DNA from: Prolixibacteraceae bacterium
GTDB taxonomy: Bacteria; Bacteroidota; Bacteroidia; Bacteroidales; Prolixibacteraceae
NCBI GenBank assembly: GCA_027858145.1
Contig: JAQIDF010000348.1
Location: forward strand, 1 to 16,825
DNA length: 16,825 nt
Reading direction: 5' to 3'
In this document: positions 1 through 6,810 of the stretch, in pieces
How positions within the stretch are numbered: the first letter of the stretch is position 1
Layout of the letters: every line of letters begins with the position of its first letter
Program-made: the position numbers and the translations under genes
The notes under the pieces: model-generated
Told to the model about the DNA's origin: nothing
The model's database searches: none
Seen by the model: the letters and a program-made list of their open reading frames with translations, nothing else

Positions 1-944
1 TCTTCAATAATAGTTTCATTCATTTCGAAAAAATTATAAACCAGTTCAACATCATTATAGTTTAATAAGGATTTGAATACTCTCGGTTCAAATAAATCTT
101 TCTTAAGGCTAACTGCACAATAAATGTTTGAGCCAATAATTGATAAATGTAAAGGATATTTGTACTTATTATAAAACTTCATAATTGCATCAATGAAACG
201 GGGCGTTATAACAGAACGTGCCTGTACCTCATTTGTAGAATGTACTGTAAACGCATTTTCAAAATCAGCATTTTCAAATCTTAATACAGTCACTTTTTCA
301 TCCTTTTTCTTACTGTGAATTAATCCATTTGAAAGATCTTTAGATTCAGGAGGCGATAAATAGGTTTCACCTTTGATATTTCCTTCTAATTTGACATGTA
401 AAAACAATCCTTTGAAAATGGTATGCCAAACGTATAAGCGTTTGCCATCTTTTTCATAACTTATTGTTTTATATTTGGTTTTTAACTCCGAGCACCTGAA
501 AGAAGCATTCCCCAATTGTCCAGCCACATAGTCGCCTCCGGTGTATAAATTGTATTTGTGTTTAAACAAATTGCTATTCAAATATTCATTTTGCAAAATG
601 CAGTGTTCATAGTCGTATTTCCAGTTCGGGTTAAAAATATGTACTACCTCTTTAAAAACCTCTTTTTTATAGTATTCACGGTATTTTCGTTCTTGCCTGA
701 TATCAATAAAAATAAAAAGCACCCCTATGAAAACCATAGAAAACAAGCCACTAAAAATAACCTTAGCATGAGCAGAATGCTCAATAGGATAAGCAAATAC
801 AACTAAAACAATTATAGAGATAAAAAGAAGTATAAACGTAGTAATTTGCATCGTTTTAACCCTCTTACGGTTTTTCTCCAAGCCAGAAAGTCTTTGTTTT
901 AATTTATTGTTGTACAATTCAGAAAGCTTATCTTTTGATATCAT
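1..944 (-). CDS. DUF3137 family membrane protein, copy 1 (3' end cut by window edge)
   Basis: The minus-strand frame opens with ATG at 944 and stays open to position 1, so 314 codons are visible and the stop lies outside the window. The product is a clear paralogue of the neighbouring gene at 1132-2130. Both begin with a short charged segment containing LSGLE, followed by two hydrophobic segments (here about residues 34-53 and 62-81) and a basic stretch. Both then share SELxTxYK, TIFKGLF and a C-terminal FExxFxVxSTN with an AR..(T)P element, which I recognise as DUF3137 features. The function of the family is not established. Two N-terminal membrane helices with a large cytoplasmic domain is the likely layout. 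The copy is visibly more A+T-rich than copy 2. It lies 187 bases downstream of copy 2 on the same strand, so it could be read through from lemA or have its own weak promoter; a one-mismatch -7 box (TATCTTTA, minus strand) lies at 1013-1020. Confidence 0.85.
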   Translation of the reverse strand, partial: MISKDKLSELYNNKLKQRLSGLEKNRKRVKTMQITTFILLFISIIVLVVFAYPIEHSAHAKVIFSGLFSMVFIGVLFIFIDIRQERKYREYYKKEVFKEVVHIFNPNWKYDYEHCILQNEYLNSNLFKHKYNLYTGGDYVAGQLGNASFRCSELKTKYKTISYEKDGKRLYVWHTIFKGLFLHVKLEGNIKGETYLSPPESKDLSNGLIHSKKKDEKVTVLRFENADFENAFTVHSTNEVQARSVITPRFIDAIMKFYNKYKYPLHLSIIGSNIYCAVSLKKDLFEPRVFKSLLNYNDVELVYNFFEMNETIIE

Positions 945-1131
945 TGTAATGGGTTTTTAGAATTTAGGTTTCAAAACCATTCTCAGTATTATTTGTATTG
1001 AAAACAAACCCCTAAAGATAAAAAACACTTTTATGCAATTGGCATTTTGAGCCTTTTAATATTCAAAAAGATATGAATGTATGCCTGTATGGATTAGCTG
1101 TGAATTTCCATTATTGTTGCCATTGGTAGTT

Positions 1132-2130
1132 TTATTCTTTCGTCCAGATACGGGTGTTCAAATTTAGTTCGTGAATAATGGTGGCATTCATCATGAACAG
1201 GTTGAACATAAATTCAACATCCTCGTATTTCACGCCTGAAGTAAATATTTTGGGTTCGAATAAATCTTTTTTAAAGCTCATGGCCACATGCACCCTCGAA
1301 CCTATAAATGACAAATACATTCGGCGCTTATATATTTTGTAAATGTTTACCAACGCTTCCATAATAGCCGGTGTAAGAATGTAACGGGCTTCAGTCTGGT
1401 TGGTTGAGAACACGGCAAATATTTTCTCGAATTCGGGATTTTCCAATTTTACTAATTTTCCTTTAGAGCTCATTTGGAGTTTCTGTCCGAATTTGCCCAG
1501 AAGTCGTTCAGCGGTATCGGGTTCAACGTAAGTTTTTGCCTCTATGTTTTTGTTGAAATCGGCATGAAAGAATAAACCTTTGAATATGGTAACCCATCGT
1601 TCCTGCCGGTTGCCGTCCTTGTCGTAAGTTACATCTTTGTATTCAGTATGTAATTCTGAGCATCTGAAATCAGTTTTCTCAATTGTTCCCGAAATCAGGT
1701 CGTCGCCTTTGTAGCGGTCGAAATGTTGGCGGAACATGTCACTGCTGTAGTACTCGCTTTGCGAAATCCGATCGTCGGGAGCATAACTCCATTCCGGGTC
1801 TATGGCTTTCACCACTTCGTGTACCACTTCGTTTTTATACCTGTGTCGGTATTCTTTTTTCCTTTTTCTGTTGAGAATAAGAAGTACGATTCCGGTTATT
1901 ATGAGCGCGATAATAACAAACGGTAATATTTTTACAAGCCACTGCAACGATTCGATGTTTTTCTCTTCAATTGTTATAAAAAGTGCACCTCCCAGCATAA
2001 TGGGCAAAGCAATAAGTGCAATTCCACCAAGTATTCGTTTGGCTACATGTTTTCGCATACTTTCCAGTCCGGAAAGCTTATTTTTAAGTTCGTTTTCGAA
2101 CAAGCTTTGGAGTTCTTCTTTATTAATCAT
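1132..2130 (-). CDS. DUF3137 family membrane protein, copy 2
   Basis: This 332-residue protein belongs, by my recognition, to DUF3137, a family of unknown function often found beside lemA. Two hydrophobic segments (about residues 33-53 and 66-87) are followed by a basic RKRKKE stretch and a roughly 240-residue soluble domain. Shared landmarks with copy 1 include SELHTEYK, TIFKGLFFH and FAVFSTNQTEARYILTP. There is no signal peptide or recognisable catalytic motif. The ATG at 2130 lies five bases after the lemA stop codon on the same strand, which indicates co-transcription and probably translational coupling. The pairing suggests that LemA and this protein act together at the inner membrane, but that is inference from context. 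Confidence 0.9.
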   Translation of the reverse strand: MINKEELQSLFENELKNKLSGLESMRKHVAKRILGGIALIALPIMLGGALFITIEEKNIESLQWLVKILPFVIIALIITGIVLLILNRKRKKEYRHRYKNEVVHEVVKAIDPEWSYAPDDRISQSEYYSSDMFRQHFDRYKGDDLISGTIEKTDFRCSELHTEYKDVTYDKDGNRQERWVTIFKGLFFHADFNKNIEAKTYVEPDTAERLLGKFGQKLQMSSKGKLVKLENPEFEKIFAVFSTNQTEARYILTPAIMEALVNIYKIYKRRMYLSFIGSRVHVAMSFKKDLFEPKIFTSGVKYEDVEFMFNLFMMNATIIHELNLNTRIWTKE

Positions 2131-2135
2131 GATTT

Positions 2136-2702
2136 CTAGTTAAACAAGTTCTTTACATCAACATTTTGCCTTTCAGTTTCAGGAATTACAAATACTTCTT
2201 TGTGTTTGAGGCTCATCATCCCGGCCATAATATTGCTCGGAAAAGTTTGAATAGCATTGTTGTAATCGGTAATTACTGCGTTGTACGTACGGCGGGCAGC
2301 CGAAATCTGCGATTCCACCTCGTTGAGTGTGCGTTGCAGGTTCATGAAGTTCTCGTTGGCTTTCAGGTCGGGGTAGTTTTCAACGGCTACCATAATGCTT
2401 TTCATGCCTGCCGAAATTTGGTTATCGAGTGCCACTTTTTCATCGGGGCTCATGTTGCTGCTGGTAGCCTTAGCACGCATTTCGGTTACTTTGGTGAGCA
2501 ACTCTTTCTCGTGTGTAGCATATTGTTTAACAGTTGACACAAGGTTTGGAATAAGGTCGTAGCGTTTTTTCAACTGTACGTCCATGCCCCCAAAGGCATT
2601 ATCAACCTCATTGCGTTTACGGATAAGATTGTTATACATCCCGATAAAAATTATGAAAACAATAGCGACTACTGCTATAATTACAATTAATGAGGTATCC
2701 AT
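2136..2702 (-). CDS. lemA: LemA family protein
   Basis: This 188-residue protein has an N-terminal membrane anchor (about residues 4-24) and then the LemA core, with the characteristic YNNLIRKRNEVDNAFGGMDVQLKKRYDLIPNLV segment split here as YNNLIRKRNEVDNAF at about 23-37 and DVQLKKRYDLIPNLV just after. Helical segments rich in charge and Gln follow, and a VFVIPETERQNVDVKNLF-type end. LemA proteins are small membrane-anchored helical-bundle proteins, named from a Listeria antigen; their biochemical role is still poorly defined. Length and start are typical of the family. The gene is first in a minus-strand unit with the DUF3137 gene five bases downstream. A perfect -7 box lies on the same strand about 60 bases upstream of the start. 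Confidence 0.95.
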   Translation of the reverse strand: MDTSLIVIIAVVAIVFIIFIGMYNNLIRKRNEVDNAFGGMDVQLKKRYDLIPNLVSTVKQYATHEKELLTKVTEMRAKATSSNMSPDEKVALDNQISAGMKSIMVAVENYPDLKANENFMNLQRTLNEVESQISAARRTYNAVITDYNNAIQTFPSNIMAGMMSLKHKEVFVIPETERQNVDVKNLFN

Positions 2703-2763
2703 GATCGTTAAATTTTATGTTTATTAAAGTTTGTATTAGCTTGATATTTATAATATTTTGTTA

Positions 2764-2771
2764 CAAATATA
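2764..2771 (-). promoter_or_regulatory. Bacteroidota -7 box for lemA
   Basis: The minus strand reads TATATTTG, an exact match to the TAnnTTTG -7 consensus of Bacteroidota housekeeping promoters. Transcription would start roughly at 2757, giving a leader of about 55 bases before the lemA ATG at 2702. I see no convincing TTTG -33 element 19-21 bases further upstream, so support rests on the -7 box and its position. Confidence 0.5.
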
Positions 2772-2905
2772 ATTTTTCATTGAAAACCGTGAGTATAGAA
2801 TGAATAAATGCTAAAATTTGATTAGTAACTGTATTGCATTAAAAAATGCAGTGGATGACTGTTTTCAGAAAGGGCGTAACGCAGAAATTGGGCTTTTCGG
2901 GCAAG

Positions 2906-3012
2906 TACTATATATTCATCTCGCAAAACGAAGTGATCATATTCGTACTTTCAATCGGGGTTAAATCATATATTACTCCTTTGAAAACCTCTGTAAAACC
3001 CTTTTTCCCATA
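2906..3012 (-). pseudogene. Degraded fragment of a third DUF3137 gene
   Basis: This noncoding stretch aligns to copy 1 of the DUF3137 pair. Over 2912-2965 against 582-635 I count 43 identical bases of 54 without gaps, and similarity continues through a one-base length difference into 2966-2992 against 636-663. On the minus strand one frame reads YGKKGFTEVFKGVIY, matching YYKKEVFKEVVH of copy 1. After the one-base deletion the other frame reads NPD*KYEYDHFVLRDEY, matching NPNWKYDYEHCILQNEY. The star is a TGA at 2951-2953 exactly where copy 1 has TGG (Trp). The remnant therefore covers only the region just after the membrane helices and carries both a frameshift and a nonsense codon. Toward lower coordinates the resemblance fades, and no 5' or 3' ends of the gene are recognisable. 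It cannot encode a functional DUF3137 protein. Confidence 0.75.
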
Positions 3013-3020
3013 AAAACCAT

Positions 3021-3028
3021 TAATTTTG
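3021..3028 (+). promoter_or_regulatory. -7 box immediately upstream of sufS
   Basis: TAATTTTG matches TAnnTTTG exactly and ends only four bases before the sufS ATG at 3033. With the usual spacing, transcription would begin at or within a few bases of the start codon, giving a leaderless or nearly leaderless mRNA. No clear -33 TTTG is visible at 19-21 bases upstream. Confidence 0.5.
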
Positions 3029-3032
3029 CTGT

Positions 3033-4253
3033 ATGAGTTTAGATATTCAATCCATACGAAAAGACTTTCCGATACTGGAACAACAGGTTTACGGGAAGCC
3101 CTATATATATTTCGACAGTGCCGCTACAGCTTTACGTCCGTTGCAGGTGCTCAATGCAGTGACTAAAATATACAAGGAGTTCAACGGCAACCCGCACCGG
3201 GGGTCCCACTACATGAGCAATCAAACAACATTGGCTTATGAAGCGGTTCGCGATAAAGTGCAAAAGTTTATCAACGCCCCCTCGCGCGAGGAGGTCATCT
3301 TCACTAAGGGCGCTACCGAGGGTGTCAACCTGGTGGCTTATTCGTTTGGCGATGCTTTTATCTCTGAAGGCGATGAGATTATTATTACGGAAATGGAGCA
3401 CCACGCCAACATTGTTCCGTGGCAGTTGCTGGCCCAACGAAAAAAAGCTAAAGTCAAAGTACTGCCCATTACCGACCGAGGTGAGCTTATCGTTTCTGAG
3501 CTTGATAATCTTATTACACCAAAAACTAAGCTGGTCGCGGTAAATATGGTGTCGAATGTTTTGGGTACGGTGAATCCCATTCAGGATATTATTGAGAAAG
3601 CACATTCTAAAAATGTAAAAGTGCTTATTGATGCGGCGCAGGGTATTCAGCATGTTAAGACTGATGTACAAAAACTCGATTGCGACTTTCTGGTTTTTTC
3701 GGGACATAAAATTTACGGTCCTACCGGTGTGGGGTGCCTTTATGGGAAAAAGGATTTGCTTGATGCCATGCCCCCGTTTTTATCAGGTGGCGAAATGATT
3801 GAAAAAGTATCGTTTGATGGCACAACTTTTAATAGCCTGCCATATAAATTTGAAGCCGGAACCCCTAATTTCACTGAGGTGATAGGTATGGGTGCCGCGC
3901 TCGATTATGTGAACAACATCGGGCTAGAAAACATTGCAGCATACGAACATGAACTTCTGGAATATGCTACATTAAAGCTGAAACAAATTGATGGCATGCG
4001 CATATTTGGAGATGCTGATAATAAGGCCAGTGTCATTTCTTTCCTTGTGGGTAGCGCGCATCACTATGACATGGGCATGTTTCTCGACAAAATGGGCTTT
4101 GCCGTGCGTACCGGACATCATTGTGCCGAACCGCTGATGGACAGATATGGAGTACACGGTACGGTTCGGGTTTCGCTGGCTATTTACAACACGAAAGAGG
4201 AGATAGACAAACTTGCAGCAGCCATTGAAAAAGTGGCCGGAATGTTGCAATAA
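3033..4253 (+). CDS. sufS: SufS-type cysteine desulfurase
   Basis: This PLP-dependent enzyme removes sulfur from L-cysteine, giving alanine and an enzyme persulfide for Fe-S cluster assembly. The 406 residues match the length of E. coli SufS. The PLP-binding lysine is K226 in the SGHKIYGPTG motif. The persulfide-forming cysteine is C364 in RTGHHCAEP, the short-loop group II (SufS/CsdA) arrangement. Other family marks are FDSAATALRP near the N terminus, EMEHHANIVPW in the cofactor region, and DAAQGIQH with the aspartate that contacts the PLP pyridine nitrogen. No sufB, sufC, sufD or sufE/sufU is in the window, so the sulfur acceptor must be encoded elsewhere. The ATG at 3033 is supported by the conserved N terminus and by the -7 box just upstream. 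A CsdA-like role cannot be excluded from sequence alone. Confidence 0.95.
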   Translation: MSLDIQSIRKDFPILEQQVYGKPYIYFDSAATALRPLQVLNAVTKIYKEFNGNPHRGSHYMSNQTTLAYEAVRDKVQKFINAPSREEVIFTKGATEGVNLVAYSFGDAFISEGDEIIITEMEHHANIVPWQLLAQRKKAKVKVLPITDRGELIVSELDNLITPKTKLVAVNMVSNVLGTVNPIQDIIEKAHSKNVKVLIDAAQGIQHVKTDVQKLDCDFLVFSGHKIYGPTGVGCLYGKKDLLDAMPPFLSGGEMIEKVSFDGTTFNSLPYKFEAGTPNFTEVIGMGAALDYVNNIGLENIAAYEHELLEYATLKLKQIDGMRIFGDADNKASVISFLVGSAHHYDMGMFLDKMGFAVRTGHHCAEPLMDRYGVHGTVRVSLAIYNTKEEIDKLAAAIEKVAGMLQ

Positions 4254-4314
4254 GGTGAGTTATTTTACTATTTCCATTTTTACATTAATCTGTAAATCCA
4301 TCAATCCTTTTCAT

Positions 4315-4322
4315 TACTTTTG
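4315..4322 (+). promoter_or_regulatory. -7 box immediately upstream of dnaG
   Basis: TACTTTTG is an exact match to TAnnTTTG and ends five bases before the ATG at 4328. It overlaps the GTG at 4322 that would otherwise be an upstream start. The position implies transcription starting at about the ATG, which favours 4328 over 4322 as the real start. Upstream, a weak TCTG lies at 4289-4292, about 22 bases away, so the -33 element is poor or absent. Confidence 0.5.
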
Positions 4323-4327
4323 TGCTT

Positions 4328-6292
4328 ATGATTGACCAGACAACCATTGACCGGATAATGGATACCGCTGATATAGTAGATGTGGTGGAAGATTTTGTCT
4401 CGCTGAAAAAGCGGGGCGTTAATTATCTTGGTTTGTGCCCTTTCCATAACGAAAAAACCCCTTCGTTTACCGTTTCGCCGGGCAAGCAAATTTATAAATG
4501 CTTTGGTTGTGGAAGAGGGGGGAGCCCCGTTAATTTTATCATGGAACATGAGCATCTCGCTTTTGTTGATGCCCTGAAGTATCTGGCAAAAAAATACCAC
4601 ATCGAAATTGTTGATAAGGATGAGACTCCTGAAGATGTTGACCGTCGCAATAAGCGTGAGAGCCTGATGATTGTTTCGAATTTCGCCACGGAGTATTTCT
4701 CGAATGTTCTTTTTAACGAGAATGAAGGCCGCACTGTCGGACTTGGGTACTTCAGAGAGCGTGGTTTTCGCGATGATATCATCAAAAAATTCGAGTTGGG
4801 TTTTAATCCCGGAACTAAAGATACTTTCACACAGGCAGCGCAACGTAATGGTTATAAAATGGAGTACCTCGAAGAGACAGGGCTTACCATTAAGCGCGAC
4901 GACTGGGTGCGCGACAGGTTTGCCGGGCGCGTGATGTTCCCGTTCCACAATCTTGCCGGACGTGTAATCGCTTTTGGTGGGCGTATTCTGAAAACTGACC
5001 CGAAAGCAGCAAAGTACCTCAATTCACCCGAGTCGGAGATTTACCACAAAAGTAAAGTGCTTTACGGTATTTACTACGCTAAAAATGCCATCTCGCGTGC
5101 CGACAAATGTTACCTGGTTGAGGGGTACACCGATGTGTTGTCAATGCACCAATCAGGTATTGAAAATGTTGTTGCTTCTTCGGGAACTTCGCTTACAGCC
5201 GACCAAATAAGACTAATTAAGCGATTTACGCCCAATGTTACCATAATTTACGATGGGGATAAAGCCGGAATAAAAGCCTCGCTGCGGGGGATCGATATCG
5301 TTTTGGAAGAAGGCGTTAATGTGAAAGTGGTGCCCCTGCCCGAAGGTGAAGATCCCGATTCATTTGCCCGCTCGATGAGTGCTACAGAGCTTTTAGCGTA
5401 TATCGATCAGAATGAAACCGACTTTATCCGCTTTAAAACCAAAATGTTGCTTCGCGAGTCGGAAAACGACCCGGTTACCCGTGCCAGGGTTATCAACGAT
5501 ATTGTCCGTTCTATTGCTGTAATTCCAGATAATATTACCCGGTCGGTGTACATTAAAGAATGCAGCAATATGCTTGAGGTTGAGGAAAGTATTCTTTATG
5601 CCGAAGTACGGAAAATAAAATTTAAACTGACCGAGGAACAGGTTGTAAAAGAGAAGCGTGAAGAGTTGCGTCGTGCTTCGCGCGAGAAAACCGAAGGTGT
5701 CAAACAGGATGTAGCTAAACCAGTCACCAATCCTTGCGCAATTGAAGAAAAAGCTTTATTACGTGTTTTGATCCGGTATTTCGGGAATGAACTTTTTAAA
5801 ATTGAGGACGAAGAAAACCACGAAGAGCGGATTGTAAAAGTAGGGGAGTATATTCTTTCAGAGATAGAAGCCGATAACCTCAGCTCGGTTGACCCGCTTA
5901 CTCAAAAAATAATCGAAGAATTTAAAGAGCATCAGTTTGAGGATTACTTCAATCCGCAGCGGTATTTTTCGCATCATCCCGATGGTGAAATTAACAGTAT
6001 GGTAAGTGGATTGTTGGTCGATAAGCATGTCGAAAGCATGATATGGAAAAGGAAAGGTGCTTTTGTTGAAGATGAAGACGAGATTTTATACCTGATTGTT
6101 CCACGATTAATTGAAGAATATAAATTGCGGCATGTAAAGCTTATGATTTCTGAAATTATGCGCAAAATCGGAGCCATGAAAAGTACCGATGACCTTGAAA
6201 AAATTCTCGAACTTCAGAGTGTTATAACCAACCTGAAACAGGTTGAGAAAGAATTATCGAAAAAATTGGGGCAACGTGCCATAACATCATAA
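4328..6292 (+). CDS. dnaG: DNA primase DnaG
   Basis: DnaG makes the short RNA primers for lagging-strand synthesis and works with the DnaB helicase. From ATG 4328 the product has 654 residues, typical of the family. The N-terminal CHC2 zinc-binding domain uses C37, H40, C58 and C61, in LCPFHNEKTPSF and KCFGCG. The catalytic core follows, with the AAKYLNSPES..YHKSKVLYG stretch and a TOPRIM fold bearing E265 (VEGYTDVLSM) and the metal-binding D309 and D311 (YDGDKAGIKAS). The last roughly 180 residues are helical and charged, as expected for the DnaB-interaction domain. A GTG six bases upstream is in frame, but the N terminus beginning MIDQ and the overlapping -7 box argue for the ATG. It probably leads a transcription unit with the next three genes. 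The usual rpsU-dnaG-rpoD arrangement of proteobacteria is not present here. Confidence 0.97.
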   Translation: MIDQTTIDRIMDTADIVDVVEDFVSLKKRGVNYLGLCPFHNEKTPSFTVSPGKQIYKCFGCGRGGSPVNFIMEHEHLAFVDALKYLAKKYHIEIVDKDETPEDVDRRNKRESLMIVSNFATEYFSNVLFNENEGRTVGLGYFRERGFRDDIIKKFELGFNPGTKDTFTQAAQRNGYKMEYLEETGLTIKRDDWVRDRFAGRVMFPFHNLAGRVIAFGGRILKTDPKAAKYLNSPESEIYHKSKVLYGIYYAKNAISRADKCYLVEGYTDVLSMHQSGIENVVASSGTSLTADQIRLIKRFTPNVTIIYDGDKAGIKASLRGIDIVLEEGVNVKVVPLPEGEDPDSFARSMSATELLAYIDQNETDFIRFKTKMLLRESENDPVTRARVINDIVRSIAVIPDNITRSVYIKECSNMLEVEESILYAEVRKIKFKLTEEQVVKEKREELRRASREKTEGVKQDVAKPVTNPCAIEEKALLRVLIRYFGNELFKIEDEENHEERIVKVGEYILSEIEADNLSSVDPLTQKIIEEFKEHQFEDYFNPQRYFSHHPDGEINSMVSGLLVDKHVESMIWKRKGAFVEDEDEILYLIVPRLIEEYKLRHVKLMISEIMRKIGAMKSTDDLEKILELQSVITNLKQVEKELSKKLGQRAITS

Positions 6293-6314
6293 AGTAAAAA
6301 CTTAAAACAATTAT

Positions 6315-6800
6315 ATGAGAACTGTTTTTATTGAAGACCAGAAGGAAATTGAAGCGGTAATCCGTAACTGTAAAACCTGTTTTTTAGGGTTAAGCGATGA
6401 GAACAACCAGCCTTATGTGGTTCCCATGAACTTTGGCTATGCCGACAATGTTATTTACCTGCACTCGGGGCCGGAAGGTAAAAAGTGGGAAATGATGAAA
6501 AAGAATCCCAAAGCCTGCGTTACCTTTATGCTTGGTGAGGATTTGGCCTGGCAGGATGAACATGTGGCATGCAGTTGGCGGGTGAAGTCGAAAACTGTAA
6601 TTGCCGAGGGCGAAATTGAATTTGTTGACGATTTTGACGAGAAAACAGAAATTCTGCATATTTTCATGGCACAGTACAGCGACCGTGAGTTTAAATTTAA
6701 TGCTCCGGCAGTGCGCAATGTGGGAATTATGAAAATGAAAATTGACACCCTGAAAGCAAAAGAATTTGGAACAAAAGCCGAAACCCCCTGGAATAAGTAA
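6315..6800 (+). CDS. Pyridoxamine 5'-phosphate oxidase-family (Nim-like) flavin split-barrel protein
   Basis: This 161-residue protein matches the PNPOx-like split-barrel family, and within it the group that includes 5-nitroimidazole resistance (Nim) proteins. Evidence is the N-terminal helix (EAVIRNCKTCFLGL), the strand pair PYVVPMNFGY, the I-Y-L-H-S-G-P-E-G-K-K motif with H50, and the following NPKACVTF strand. Members bind FMN or related flavins and reduce small substrates; the physiological substrate is unknown for most. It is too short and lacks the C-terminal region of true PdxH, so vitamin B6 synthesis is unlikely. The gene starts 22 bases after dnaG on the same strand and lies just before the epimerase gene, suggesting co-transcription. 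Whether it confers nitroimidazole tolerance cannot be told from sequence. Confidence 0.85.
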   Translation: MRTVFIEDQKEIEAVIRNCKTCFLGLSDENNQPYVVPMNFGYADNVIYLHSGPEGKKWEMMKKNPKACVTFMLGEDLAWQDEHVACSWRVKSKTVIAEGEIEFVDDFDEKTEILHIFMAQYSDREFKFNAPAVRNVGIMKMKIDTLKAKEFGTKAETPWNK

Positions 6801-6810
6801 AAGGATTAAT

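Larger units (their letters stand above)
2703..3032. other. Intergenic region between divergent lemA and sufS
   Basis: This 330-base stretch separates two divergent genes. It contains the lemA -7 box at its left end, an A+T-rich stretch, a small hairpin (TGCATT-AAAA-AATGCA at 2835-2850) without a GC-rich stem or a U tract, a decayed minus-strand fragment of a DUF3137 gene at about 2906-3012, and the sufS -7 box at its right end. No intact gene is visible on either strand. Confidence 0.7.

Noticed and set aside
558..806. Plus-strand 82-codon open frame
   Set aside because: It lies inside DUF3137 copy 1 on the opposite strand, has no family features and no ribosome-binding site, and is a shadow frame.
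2835..2850. Small inverted repeat TGCATT-AAAA-AATGCA as a possible terminator
   Set aside because: The six-base stem is A+T-rich, has no following U tract, and could arise by chance in this composition.
2136..3032. A possible novel defence or toxin system around lemA and the decayed copy
   Set aside because: No nuclease, NTPase, toxin or regulator motif is present in these genes; only membrane anchors and a domain of unknown function can be supported.
3132..3707. Minus-strand 191-codon open frame inside sufS
   Set aside because: The plus frame encodes a full SufS with all catalytic residues; the antisense frame shows no recognisable domain.
4301..4948. Minus-strand 215-codon open frame over the dnaG 5' end
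   Set aside because: It is antisense to the zinc-binding and core regions of DnaG and has no protein-like features of its own.
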